42,971 nucleotides of DNA from Plakobranchus ocellatus (lineage: Eukaryota > Mollusca > Gastropoda > Plakobranchidae): assembly GCA_019648995.1 (NCBI GenBank), contig BLXT01003784.1:99062-142032 (forward strand), read 5' to 3'. Position 1 is the stretch's first letter. Every line of letters starts with the position of its first letter. A program made the position numbers and the translations under genes. Of this stretch, positions 21,390 through 34,000 are shown one piece after another. The notes under the pieces were generated by a model that saw only the letters and a list, made by a program, of their open reading frames with translations, searched no databases and was not told the origin of the DNA.

Positions 21390-21417
21390 CAACCGTTGAC
21401 ACCTATGTCAACTGTTG
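21390..21417. repeat. Short perfect-loop hairpin
   Basis: CAACCGTTGACA and TGTCAACTGTTG pair at 11 of 12 positions around a CCTA loop. It is GC-richer than its surroundings. It could be a terminal hairpin of a small mobile element or an RNA hairpin; nothing nearby decides. Confidence 0.6.
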
Positions 21418-22416
21418 GGTTTAAGGTTGAAAATACAACTTACAAAATTTGTATATCATATTGTTCAGTAAAATCTTAAGATTGTAAATCTAAACTTATT
21501 CTGATGAAAACAACTGTATTTATCAACATAAACACAACACCCACCACCTCCAGGTTCCAGCTCATAACCAAAATAAACAATGGCTTCTTCGTCAGGTTCA
21601 CCACAGGGTTACTAAATCAGTTAACACACCTTGGAATGCATGGAATGCATCTGATGAATAACTTTATAGGTTAATTTATGATAACTTTGTGTCTGAAATA
21701 AGGTAATGTTGACGAGGCAAGGTCAACACAGGATAAAGGGCCAGATCTAGACCTAGATGTATCCTAAAATATTATCTGAAACTTTAAATGCTATTTTCTC
21801 AAAACATGTTTTTATATTTGCGGACACAAAAGTCAGTACCCTTTCCGCAGAGAGCCTCACATTTTTTCCATGATATGTTTTACTATAGAGCTGTCAAGGC
21901 CATCATAGGTAACATAAAGTTTGTGCTGTTGATGGAGGTTTATGTACTCAAAAAGACTCAAATTTTTTTTAAAAAGTGGATGGAATGTTCAAATGTTGTG
22001 TAAAAGAAGGAACAAAAAATCTGTTTATTGAACTTATTTAGTATTCTTGTGTGTTTTTCTGCATTAGACATAGCAAGTTCCTTTTTTTTTAAATCAGCAG
22101 CTTTTACCTCCAACTTCTATTGCTGTCCAAAGCTACTCGCGATTTTTCCAGGTTCCACTTCTGTTGAATGGTAAATTTGCTAAATATCAAACATATAACT
22201 AACTTTAAATTAAGATGATTGGTAAAGGTTGTTTTATGTATTGTCAGCATGGTGTTTTTAATGAAGCCAGCAGATTTTTTTTTTACCACTCTCTTATTTT
22301 CACTGCCCATATTGGGCAAAAGTGATGCTATAACAGTGTTTTAAGGTGTGACTCCTGGAGCCAGAGTACCACTTTCTATCCCTGTACCATCAAGATATCA
22401 TTTTTATGCTTGTATG

Positions 22417-22422
22417 AATAAA
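22417..22422 (+). terminator. Candidate poly(A) signal
   Basis: AATAAA is followed within 30 bases by a T/GT-rich stretch (TTTTGTGTGATAATG and TTTGTGAGTGTTGG), the usual downstream element. It may be the distal 3' end of the USP transcript, 9.3 kb past the stop, or belong to an unannotated transcript. Confidence 0.3.
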
Positions 22423-25400
22423 TATTTTGTGTGATAATGTTTGTGAGTGTTGGATTATTAAAAAGGAAACAGAGAGAAAACTGGAAGCAGTAGATATGTG
22501 TTTTATCAGTCAGGAGAATGATGATGGTATCATGGACAGGAAAAAAAAAGTCCAATGAATTGGTACTGAAAGCAGCTTAACTTGAGCGGTTATAAATTAA
22601 AAGCATGAGTCAGAGGCAAATACAATTCCTTTATATGATGACACAAGAGTTTAGAACATGGCAATCACTGGAAAGATCAAAGATTGGAGCAAATGCAGGT
22701 AGAAAATAAATTTTATTTAAAGTCCTAATTATTGGGCAAAAGGTTATGGTAGCAGCAACAACAAGGTTAACTGACAACATGTTTGGGTGAAGGAAAATGT
22801 TCACCATGTTTGTTCCAGACAGGACACCTAGAGAAGAATGTTTGTAAAAAATTGTTCTTATATTGATGTGTTGAAAGCTGTACATGCTATGCATCTTATT
22901 GGTTTTACCTCCGCCACTGTGCTGTTAGTGGCTGGTTGAAAATATCGGTCCTTAATCTTGTAATATATTGTTATTGTGCATAGGTACATGACACACAATC
23001 TTATCTTAGCTCAAACAAAAAGTGAATTTTGTCAAAGCCTGTGCTTACATCAAGCTTGCTGTCATGCTTAGTGTTTCATAAATGTATGTTATGCATGTAT
23101 TATGTATGACATTTCTTGAAAATAATCCAAATGAGACCCAAGCTGCAAACTGGACATTTTAGATGGCAATTTTTTTATCCAACTGTAGGCCATATAATTT
23201 TTTTGTGTGTGTAGGTGTACATGTGAAAACTTGAAAAAACCGTCTTTAATCAGATCCAAGTTATGCACATTTACATTTTTTAGAAAAGAACCAAAGAAAA
23301 AGGTAGGCTTTTCTGAAAATTTATCATACTCATTTGAGTTCAGACTGTTTGATGTCTTCTCGTACTTCATCTTTGGTCCTGAACCTGTGAAACATTTAGC
23401 TGTTTACTGAGAGAAAAAAAAATGTAAATTTATTGTTATAGCTGTACCATGATGTGATTGAGTATCAAGGATAAAGCGCAAAAAAAAAAAAGATAAACAA
23501 ATTTTTAGTTTAGCTTAAGAAAAGCAGGACAAACATGGGCTTATACAGTTATAGCTTATCAGGCAAAATTCTTTACCTGTTACCATTTTTTAATCTTTTT
23601 GATGATAGTAGGCATATCAAAGTAGGCACTTCTTCTTGTTATCCCTGCTATTGATTTCTATGTTTGGATTTGGCATGTGGTAATGTGCAGTTATTGACAC
23701 TTGATGTAAGAGGATCCTAATCATGGTTTGTCTCAGAGTTAGACATCGACTCAAGTCGGAATAACTGCATATCCAATTGTGTTGCTCACATTTTGCCAAA
23801 CTGAACATTGCCTTTCAATCAGAGTGATCATAGTTTTGAACAATAGGTCAGTCTTAGTTTCAAGATGGTCTAATAAAAGGAGCATCCAACATGCAATGGG
23901 TTGATGCTTGAAGCTGAAGTTTTTTTTTTCCAATTTAGATAATGATCAGGGAAGAATTCAGTATGAAAAACACATTTTTAAAAATCATGTTCTGCATTTA
24001 AAAGCATAGAATGTGGGAAATAATTGTCAATAGGGATGATGTATTGTAAAATATGCTCCAGAAATTCTTGATTTTAAATGTTATTCATCCTTTTCTACTC
24101 TCAAATTACTTATCTATGTTAAAATTAATATTGGTAACATTTCAACATTTTGCTTCTTATCAACAATAATGTTGGCATATTGTACTCTCACAGTGATCAC
24201 CTCTATTTATCTGGTTCCATTACAACATGTGACAAGTATTTGAATTGATGTGTTGGAGATGTTGTGTAATTATAAATGTGCATTGAATCCTGAAATTTCT
24301 CTTTTTTTAAATGTCAAGTCAAGATGGCACAGTGCTTTGTGTATGCATCTAAGATGTGACTGATAATATTGAAAAGTGATCATATTAATATTAGTAATTT
24401 GGATAAAGCTAAAAAAAAATTTTTTTTTTAACTAAAATTTCAAAATCTAATAAGCTGTAATCAGTTTCTTACAAAGTTGAGTGATTGAGACTTGCATTTA
24501 TTGGTTTCATTAGTACCATTCAGAAAGCTTTACTTTCCACTATAAGCACCTGATCTAGTACTGATGGTAAAAATGTAACTTGCCAAAAAGCTTGGAACCA
24601 ATAAGTGGTTGCTTCTCTTCTCTTCTTTTTTTTTAGTTTGCTCACTTTCTAAAATTTACAGCCTAACTAGCAAAGCAAAATGCCAAGTTTTCTGATTGCA
24701 ATATGTATGATTGATTTTTTTTTTTATGAAAAAAGAATGTTGTATAGCTTTCAAACTCTTGATTTATTAAATCATTATACTAATATTATTTTATTTCTTA
24801 CAGGCTTTGTACAATATATATATAATTATATTAAAAAAATATAGTTTTGTGGCACTTTTTCTTTAAGAATCCTGACTTAAAAAACAACTAGTACAAAATA
24901 GATTTTATTTAGCTAACTTTTTCTGCAGTAGGTATTTTTTGTATTAAAGAAGAGAAAGTACAATTTGATCGATCAAAAAGCAATCTCTTTTAAAAAGTCA
25001 CAAAAGTTTATTCATAGGTTATGTAGGCAGATGAACTTTTGAAAATGTTCTAAATTATGTGCCATGTCTAAAAGAGTTTTGAAAAAAAAATGGATGATGC
25101 TTCAATGAAAACATGTTTATAGGCTTATATATTTGATGTCAGGTATCAATTTGTGTATATTATTTCAATCATTCCTTGTAAGCATACAGTCCTATTGTCA
25201 GAATTACAACAAAATAAAGTTTATGTATGATTCAGATTCTAAAAAAATCTTTTGTTTTTTCTTTTTTTCTAACATTTAAAAAAAAAATGTCAGTGACTGT
25301 TTTCATCAATCTCTATAATGCTGTATTTCAAGCTCACCCAATCATCAGAGCCTGAAAGTCCTGTCTTGAGGATCACAGCAGCTAAAAAAAATGTTTAACA

Positions 25401-25484
25401 TTACAAAATGAAGCTTTTCTTTGCAAGGTGATTGGTGCCAAAGCACAATGTATTGCACAGCATCACATTTTGCCCAGTATCTTG

Positions 25485-25655
25485 CAACTTAGTTGTGAGC
25501 TGCGAGCCGGGCTCATAAAAAGGTCCAATGGACTTCGGAGGGTTAAGCTTCGTAAAAGCAGGTCACACCTGCTGCCATCAATCAAGCACCTGTAAAGGGA
25601 TCCTGCTGCACCGTGCATACACATACAGGCGCGTGGTAGCGGTGAAACTAACAAT
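25485..25655. other. GC- and CpG-richer patch upstream of the broken zinc-finger gene
   Basis: This patch stands out from the AT-rich surroundings, with several CpG (GCGAGCCGGGC, GGCGCGTGGTAGCGG) and a TATA-like CATAAAAAGG at about 25514-25523. It could be a relic promoter for the sequence at 26041 or the end of a mobile element. No coding or RNA-gene signature was seen. Confidence 0.3.
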
Positions 25656-26040
25656 AAAACTAAAAATCTGCTTTCTTTAAATCAATTTATTGCTAAAACT
25701 ACTCAGAGTACAAACATAGTTCTTCCACTCATTTTTATCTTCTGAATTCGATCTTTACGACGAATATAAATGGTGTTTCGGTAAAAAATTGTGTAAGTCT
25801 CATTTACAAGTTAAAGTAACCTATAAATAATTATGATTTTGCACTTTAAATTCACACAGTTCTTATTTAAATGTCTTTTTCAAAAAATCGACATTTGCAG
25901 TGTTCAAAACGGTTTTTCTGTTTGAATGTATAGATATTTGTGTTTTATTAGAAGTAAGTTTCATCTCGTTAAGAAAAAGTTAATTGTATGAAATTGCTGT
26001 TTATATTTTACTTCTTTTGCTTGATTTAGGATAACTCAGT

Positions 26041-27060
26041 ATGGAGCGTTCCTTTGAGAGTCACACATGTTGTGTGCAAGGACAAAGTCGAATTTGTCAT
26101 AAGATTTGTATTACCCAAAAAAAAAAAAAAACCCAAAAAAATCAAACAAAAAAAACATACTGCACAAATATGCTTAACTGTCTGGAGACATGGTACAGAC
26201 TTACGGAGTAAATGTTAATGAAGACAATGAGGATACATATTCAAAGTTTATATGTGTAAGGTGTTTTGCTTTGATTAACTCTATTAGAAAAATGCGCAGC
26301 GTGACTACCACATACAGAGCAAAACAATTATTTCTTAAAACAAGGATATGTGGTGCGCTTACATACCAACAATTTGAGAATTTGTATATTATGCAGCCAC
26401 CCTAACAGCTTAATGTATGGTTGTGTGGAAAGGAACAGGACTATGCCTGGGCCTACATCTTCACATTCAGCAAGTGCGACAGACCTCACCACAGAAATAA
26501 GCAGCCCACATTTTGATAACGAAGACAACTCTTCTCAAGAAAAAAAAAACTAGTTTTACAATTGCATATATTTTAGAAACAACTGAAACTCACAGCACAA
26601 GCACATGCAACACAGACTTGAGGAACACTGACTCATCTCACTCAGATAGGACAAACACAACATACACAGCTTTACATCAGACTGACAATGCCGCAGATAC
26701 AAATTTTAGTACAAACATCACATGCACATCAAAACACAGACACACTACAGTTCAACATCTCCAATGATAAGAAATGATACAACATTCAGTCAATCACTAG
26801 GCCTTTCCAAGAATACACCTCTAGCCACACAAGAGAAACGCCTTGCCACACATTCAGTTGGAAGAAAACTGAATTCTGACCCTAAAAAACAGAGCATCTT
26901 TTGCAAGACACAAGGACAGCCAAAATCACTTCAGAGAGTTATCAAACCTAGAAAGGACACAGAAGTTGTCAAAACACCAACAAAAGAAAAAGAGCTAAAA
27001 TTTTACAGAATATTGGGACCTTCACATAATTCAGTAAAAATACAGCTTGAAAAGAACTAA
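26041..27060 (+). pseudogene. Broken intronless gene with RAG1 N-terminal-like zinc-binding segment
   Basis: Coding-like sequence runs from an ATG at 26041 to a stop at 27058-27060, but through several frames. The pieces are 26041 to about 26115, 26190-26405 (partly), about 26400-26550, about 26540-26767, and about 26760-27060. Breaks fall mostly at A runs, and there is a stop before 26190. The start has SRICHK; the next piece has YGVNVNED, then KFICVRCFALI. The order CxxC, then a V/I-x-V...D segment, then C-x2-C-(F/W) fits the zinc-binding region near the N-terminus of RAG1 and of molluscan N-RAG-TP-like proteins. The first Cys is replaced by Ser (codon 26086-26088). The rest is a Thr/Ser-rich stretch and a basic end that I do not recognise. 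No introns and several shifts suggest a transposon-borne or retrocopied pseudogene. Sequencing error at the A runs could explain some breaks. Confidence 0.5.
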
Positions 27061-27556
27061 AAACAGTACCAAAGCAACTAAGTTTTATTTTATTTATTAA
27101 CGGCATTATGAAAGTTACAAACTTGTTATTGTAATGTCATAAACGGAAAATTGCAAAGTAAAAAAAAGCGGATGGGAATATTAAGCTACTACATAAATAG
27201 TTTTGTTCTTAACGCTACGCAATTTGGTGAGTTGAAATACTTCTTGCCATTCCTACATTAAAATTTGAAAAAAATCATACGCGTCAATTTTAATTTTTGA
27301 CTTTGTAAAATATGTCGGCCAGTGTATGTTATTACTTATAACTTCCATGATTTTCTCCTACAGTAAAAAAAATAACTACTTGAACTATTAATTTCGTTCT
27401 TGCTTGAACAATCCAACTGTCTTATCTGTTTCATCTTAGCTTCGAATAAGTACAAATTATTTTTCAGTTTTGTTTTGTGATGAAAAGAAAATAACATGAA
27501 ACCCGAAAAGACACTCAAGCTAACAGTTGAACATGCTACCTGTGCTAAGATCGGGC

Positions 27557-27573
27557 TGACCTTATGCTGACCT
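27557..27573 (-). promoter_or_regulatory. DR5 nuclear-receptor site (AGGTCA n5 AGGTCA)
   Basis: On the minus strand this is two perfect AGGTCA half-sites separated by five bases, the consensus arrangement for RAR/RXR. The second TGACCT on the plus strand continues as TGACCTTGGTCA, which on the other strand holds CCAAGGTCA, an FTZ-F1/ERR-like extended half-site. It lies in a GC-richer patch with an inverted CCAAT box 56 bases on. Function is inference. Confidence 0.4.
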
Positions 27574-29623
27574 TGGTCAGATGGTGCCGGCCTTAGAAAC
27601 CTAAAATGCTAGCTATAGGCACGCTGTGATTGGCATCTTTGAATTTGAATTTTAAAGTTAAGACATTGTAGCATTTTCCCAATAATTTTCACTTGAATCA
27701 AAGTTTACTTCTGATTGTGTAGTAAAGATAACATTTCTTTTTTTGCTCAACACCTTTTCAATTTTTTAAAATCACATTAGAACAAGCAGTAAAACCTTAT
27801 TAAAACTTCATTTCTATAAGTAAAACAAATAGAATTTGAATTCTTCTATTTAAAAAAATTGTTTAGAAAGTTGTAGATAGAGTGCCCCTTGCCTTGTAGA
27901 GTTCTCTTTTTTTTTTGTCTAGAGCTTTCCCTTTTTGGAAGATTTGGGCCCCAGTATGTGTGAACTCATGTCAAATTAGAGAATCAGAGTCCTGTTCACT
28001 TCATATTATAAGATCGAACAACAAAGCTAAAGAGAAGAAAACGTTCTGAGAATTTCAGTTGATGAGAAATTCAAATTATCAGACTATTATTTTGTCTTAC
28101 GTTCCCACTGCACTTAACCCTCAATTTGTCTATCAGTTTCTCACAGACATGAGGTGAAGCTTTCCTCTTGTCCATCTGATATGTTTTTTTTCAAATGTAG
28201 ATTATCAAGAAAAGGTATCATGTATAGACACATGTGTAATAAAGTGTGGTTGGTAAACTATCAAAAGAGAAATAGTTGATTGGTATCACAAAACCTATGA
28301 TTAGTATGATTTTACCTGCGAGAACAATGGGTCCAAATGTAAATAAGTAGTGTTCTCTGATCTGAGATAGGGTAGAAAACTAGAGCAAAGTTTTTGTCTA
28401 TTTTTAGTGTGGAGCACATGGCATACTTAAATGTAATTATTATGCAAATTATTGCATTTGAAAATTATCTTCAAGAGTCTAAACTTGTATTATTTATTTA
28501 CTCAATTAGGTTGAGAGCTTTTTTGAAAACTATTTTATTGAAATTTGAATAAAACTTGTTTCTATTAAAAATAAGTTTAAACAAACAATCAACCTGCAAA
28601 TGTAGCACAAGGTAATATTTATTACTAGTAATAGTGCCATTTTTTATTCTCAACTCATTTGATCCCTTTTAACGATGCTTCTGTCATTATATGGGACTTT
28701 TGCGCTCAGATTAGCACAACTTCAGATTCTGGCCATTCTTAAGAAGGTCTTGGTTGAATCGATGGACGAATAGAAGGCGCACAATATAATTATTACAATA
28801 ACTATAAGAGAATTTTTATAGAGATTTTATCATTCTTAATAAAAAATATATTCAAAAGTTCAGGTAAAGTTCTGTATAGTAGTGCACTGCAGGCTAAATG
28901 ATAACCAGAATGAAATTCTTGTAATGGCCATGGTATTTTCAAAAGCTGACATACTAACACTAACAGCTACACTGTGTCAAAATATAAAAAGAGGCATGAT
29001 CCCCCATATATTACTCATCAGACTCAAAAGCGATTTAAGGGATATAACATTTGTGGGGAAAAAAAAACAACAAAAAGACCTGAAAAAAACAAAATGGGTA
29101 TTAAATTGTACATTATTTCAAGAACTTTATAAACATTTCACCAGGAAAAATTATTCATTCATAACTTTTGAGTGACCCTAGTAGAATTTGATATTTAATA
29201 TAAGTAAAATGTCAAAAAACAAGAGCTTCCAGGTTTGTTTGAGCTAATAAAATCATTCTCAAGGGTGTGTAATTTAAAGAAATTTGTGAAATAGACAATG
29301 ATTATATTAACAAAAACTAAAAAAAAAAACATTTTCCAATGCAGTGACTCAAAACATTAAGACCAATAATGCATCAATACTGAGCACTACCAATTCAAAA
29401 TCACTTTTATTGATGTATCAAGCCTTTCACTTCTAAATTTATCCTTCAGACTCGTGTCAATTTCTACTGCAAGACTAATCTCACTTTTACTTAAAATCCA
29501 CATCTTGAAAGCCATATTGGTAAGAAAAATATCTTGAAATGATGGGCACTCTTTACCAAGCAACATCCACATGTAAAGAAAGAACAATGGTGGAAGAAGC
29601 ATCACAACTTTTTCAAATCAAGC

Positions 29624-29649
29624 GCTAATTGGGATTGTACCCAATTAAG
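29624..29649. repeat. Short hairpin
   Basis: GCTAATTGGG and CCCAATTAAG pair around a six-base loop. No neighbouring gene explains it. Confidence 0.5.
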
Positions 29650-30126
29650 ATAAATTAAATTAAAACTTACATTAAAAAGAGAAATCAACAGGCTCTGTGG
29701 ATTGGCTGGCCGCTTTGCGGATTAAAACTGTGAGCTAATTGGATTTTTCTGATTGTTGCTCTGCGGACTTTTTCCTGATTGAAAATTGAAAATTAAAAAA
29801 TTAAAGCCAAACCAAGGATTTTTTTGCAGATCTGCTGAACATTACCATAACTGAATAAAGGAATAAATTGAAATTTTCTTTCATGTATAGACCAAAACCA
29901 TTGTACAGAACAAGGAAGTCATACTTTTGTTCCTTTAATATGAAAAATATTAACCCTTGGGGACACTTTGTAAAGAGAAATACATGGAGGTTTAACTAAT
30001 TTAAGGTCGCTTCATATACTTTACCTTTCTTGCAACTGCAAGCAGCTTCAGTAAATTGTATTAGATGAAGTCGGTTTTTTTTTAAATTTGGAAAGAACTG
30101 AGTAATTGATGCATAAAAACAAAAAA

Positions 30127-30142
30127 NNNNNNNNNNNNNNNN
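30127..30142. other. Assembly gap of 16 N
   Basis: The gap is flanked by A runs on both sides, probably an unresolved poly-A tract. Confidence 0.95.
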
Positions 30143-30529
30143 AAAAAACTTTTGTTTTACTTTCATGTGTAATTAATAAATAAATAAAAAAAAAATAAAT
30201 GCTCGCAACTTAGAATTTTGGTCTCTCATGGCGGGAATACCTTTAATTGAGATTCCCAAAACTGCATTTTTGACTTCATTTCATTATGATCTATCTCTCA
30301 TTCTCGATGGGGCATTTCTAAATACAATGGGACTCCTTTTCAAAACAGCTTTGAGTGGAATAATGTCAACAGTTTTGCAATACCCTGAGGGCCTGTTCAA
30401 CAAGAGACTTGGAAAATCACTTATAACCCCATACATATTTTTCTATATGAGTGTGAAATTATTTAATAAACACTTTGAACATCTTACCTAACAATAATCA
30501 AAAATAGTCAATTCTTTGTGCTAGAATTT

Positions 30530-31060
30530 AGAGTCTTGAAAAGATCTGCCTGTGAAGGCAAAGGCAAACATAAATATAATATTACTACAGGCCACTGGGC
30601 CTTGCAAGACCTAAAACAATGCACCTCATCCTTAAACATTGCTACCATTTCTTGCCCCCTCTCCATTTTTGCGATCACCTCACTCTTTACAAACTTATCT
30701 TATCTACATCTTCTGGAGTCTCTTTCCTTTGCAATGAAGCAGTCTTTGTCCCCCTCTCTTCCCTTCCCCAAAATCGTCCTTTTCACTCATACCCTCTCCC
30801 TTTTCTCCATCCGTTGACTTTCACGTGTGTTCACCACACACTCTTACTTCACTGTCAGCCTCTATCCTACGAACTCACACTCTTAGTATTTCCCCTCAAG
30901 AGCCTCCCCTATGTTTTTCTTTCTCTGTCCCATCCTTAACCCCTCTCTTTTCTTCATCCACTAACTTGTTCTAACTCTTTTCCTTTCATCAAGCACTATT
31001 GTTGTTATGTCCTCTATTCTGTAATTTTAACTGATGAAGCCAATAAAGGAGAAACATTTT
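30530..31060. mobile_element. Foldback-like element, one end only
   Basis: The right end (about 30995-31060: TTGTTGTTATGTC, then CTGATGAAGCCAATAAAGG, then GAAACATTTTA) matches the ends of the element at 3900-4482. The core (about 30640-30990) is pyrimidine-rich on the plus strand and resembles the reverse complement of the other core (for example CTTTGCAATGAAGCAGTCT here and CTTTGTAATGAAGTCCTCT there). The left inverted end was not found, so the copy is truncated. The two overlapping open frames over the core are repeat artefacts. Confidence 0.6.
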
Positions 31061-34000
31061 ATTGTATTACTGACTTAGTTTTTTAGCCTGATTACTAGTA
31101 CATCAACCAACCCTGCATCTTCAGGATCCTTTAACTAATGGTTTAGTTTCCAAGAATGCTGTGCCTAAACTTTCCCAGTACAAACACAGACCAAATGCTC
31201 ATTAAATCTAGTAATTAATTTCTGTTGAATAGATATCAACAGTTCAAAGTCGTTTAGATCAAAACAAGATTTTGCATAGTTAGTGAGAAAATGTAATATG
31301 AATTTTTAATCGAGAAGAATATACTGGCCAAACTTGATCACAAGGAAATCCAAGTGGAGTATGATCACAAGACTTGAAAAAGTTGTTCCAGAATGATAAT
31401 TATATGAAATAAAATAGATCTATTTGACTCCTGTTCAGTAGTAGGAAAACTTTTAAAATGCGTCTGGTCACTAAGAAGGTTGGAAAGCACAGTGCCAGAT
31501 ACAGGAAACTCAGTAGTTTGCAGAGTGCCTGAAGGCAAAGTAGATGAAATGTCAACTTTTGCTACAACTAAAGATTTGAAAAGCTGTTTTTGTTTTGATT
31601 GGAGATAAATAATTTAATTTTGAAGTAATGAGTATCAAAAACTGCTTTCCCTTCCTTAACAATAACAAATCTGGAAGTAAAAAAAAAAATAAAAAGAGAA
31701 AAAAACATCTAAAATTTTCCCTGCTCAATGATCTCGATTCAAGCACCATAGATAGGCTTTGATCTCTGCGCACGATGTATAAAATTAATGACACCGAGTA
31801 TCAGGCTGTGCCCCTTTCTTGCATAGTCCCCTCATATTGTACCAAACTCAGCGCAACCACTTCACATGCATATGGTCTAGACTATCCTTACTCCTCGCTT
31901 ATAATCACGGAATGGGGGTAAGGGTGGGCAAAAGCTACTGAACACTTGGAGTGTGGCAGGGCATCACAATCATACAACAAACATCTACAAGAACCCATCC
32001 TACCTCCCGACTTAAGGCAGAGTCAGTGGGATGTATAAAGCTGGAGAAGAAATTTGATGGAAAATCACTAGCTATATTAAGAGAGGAGGGGAGACTATCA
32101 TCCTAATGCCTAGATGAACAAGCACAGCACTGAGCAATGACCATTGATTATGTCTATTGCCCTCTGTAAATCCCAATTAGTTTTTCACAAGATTCCTGAG
32201 GGTAACATAGACAGAGGACTAGTTTATTTCGAAGGTCGATTTTAGGACTATTAGGTGTGTAATCAAACATCAACTCAAATAGAGAATAAATTAAAATTAA
32301 ATGAGTCTGTATTGTTTTCTAATCTATATGAATATAGTAAATTATTATTCAAGAGAAAGAGATTAATAATGAATGTTAAAAATTTTTAAATAAATATAAA
32401 GTTATAATAAATAATATGTATCATAATTCATAAATAATTCTTTCCCATTCCTGTCAATTACTTGATTTACACCAGATATTCTTTACGATTATGCCTGTGT
32501 AGTTAAGTATGAAAATGATTGGTGTTGCCAGCGTTTACCTCTTCTTTTATAGAAGAATACTTTTTTTGCAGGACTAATGGTTCCACTGTTTTTCTTTTTT
32601 CCTTTTTCTTGAGTGAGGCCAATGTTTAAAAAAAATTTTTTTTTGAGAAAGTAGCAAAACACCATGCAGCCTTAGCTCTTCAATTCAGTTTTTTGTTGGA
32701 AAGACAAGAATGAAAACCTTAATTTATACAAGATTTAGAAATAATTAAAACAAAGATCATCTTAAATTTCATGGCGGGACTAATTGGCACAGATTGGGTC
32801 CATTTAATTGGTGAAAATTATTAAGTTATTCTACATGCTTCAACAATTAATATCACCATAATCTTTTGGGCAAAAATTTTATGAAGATGCTACATACAGC
32901 ACAAAAAAGTAAACAAATAAAAAACTAGAAATAAGAATGAACAGTGTGAAAACAGATGTCTGTTTTATTTTTGAGTAAATTAAAAACAGCTTTTATGGAC
33001 CTAAATATTTTATCCTATGTAGGCCCAGTTTTGTACAATAATAATTCAGTGTTCAATAATTAGTTAGTTATGAATGGATAGCTAAATAGGGTTATAAATC
33101 ACATTTTCCAATAACTTTAATGGCTTATGCAAAGTGTGATCATTGTAAAACAAAACAAAACTATCTCCTTATGAAACCACTATCAAATCATCCATTTCTG
33201 CTCTTACAAACAATCATACAGCATCTATAAGCTTGAGCATAATCTGTGTACATTCGTAGCAGTAAAGCACAAGGCTATAGTTCAAAAGGCCAAGATGGCA
33301 AGTGTGTCAGTTTGCTTAGCCTCTCTTTTAAACTTGGGGAGTGAAAAAGAAAATGAAAACAGCCCAAAAACAGAGTTTGATAATGTTAACACATTACTGT
33401 AACAAAAACAAGACAAATAAATATTTAACTTCTTCTAGATTGAGTTTATATGAAGTTCTATTGGACAAAGATAACCATGCTTCTGAAATTGTCTTCTGCA
33501 GGACACAATGGTTTCTGCATACAAATTTTGGAAATTAAAAACCAGATAATCGGGTCGCCTCAAAAATTTAAACACAATTTCTTTTAAGCATAATAACTCA
33601 AAATATACGGTAACTGGGGCCACAAGAAGAGTTTTATTTAGTTCGATGGTCTCTTAAAAGTAATCCATTGTTACCCTTACATCTGGCACTCTCAGCATAG
33701 AATTAAAAAGTTTTCCGAACTTTTGAGAGAGATTTGACATAATCTGTGTCAAGATACTAACTTGAAAAATTTTAGTTCAATAGTTCAGGCAAAGCATTTT
33801 AATAGCACTGACTGCATTAGCCACTAGACGTTTGAGTGAACAATAAAAAACTACAGGAAAGTGGCAAAAAAATAAAGATACCAAGATGAGAATGAATTCA
33901 ACCCCATCACTGACAATTAATCAACAGATAAAGACAATACCCGACATCTTCAATCAAAGTAAAAATCTCTCAAATATGCTGTTACTTATTCTGCAAGCAG

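Larger units (their letters stand above)
15307..25430. other. Intergenic or long 3' UTR sequence, no gene seen
   Basis: About 10 kb of AT-rich sequence. Open frames here are short, lack domain signals and look like chance. Contents: an 18-base gap (16187-16204), an inverted repeat CTTGGT-CATA-ACCAAG (16005-16020) followed by a purine tract, a (TA)n/T(n) tract (about 19326-19364), a hairpin at 21390-21417 and scattered AATAAA hexamers. A fully spliced 3' UTR of the USP gene could reach 20.9, 22.4 or 25.2 kb. Confidence 0.5.
27061..30120. other. Intergenic sequence, no gene seen
   Basis: AT-rich. Contents: a GC-richer patch at about 27550-27635 with nuclear-receptor half-sites and an inverted CCAAT (ATTGG at 27629-27633), and a hairpin at 29624-29649 (CTAATTGGG / CCCAATTAAG). 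An unremarkable open frame at 28882-29175 starts at GTG and has no domain I recognise. Confidence 0.5.

Noticed and set aside
25444..25450. CACAATG, resembling a Transib/RSS heptamer, left of the RAG1-N-like fragment
   Set aside because: No matching inverted heptamer with a plausible target duplication was found at the right side; a seven-base match is expected by chance.
28882..29175. 97-codon plus-strand open frame
   Set aside because: Starts at GTG, contains A-run derived Lys stretches and no domain pattern.
30228..30491. 87-codon plus-strand open frame (starts MAGIPLIEIPK)
   Set aside because: A hydrophobic product without a known domain, next to an assembly gap and repeats. No support beyond an open frame.
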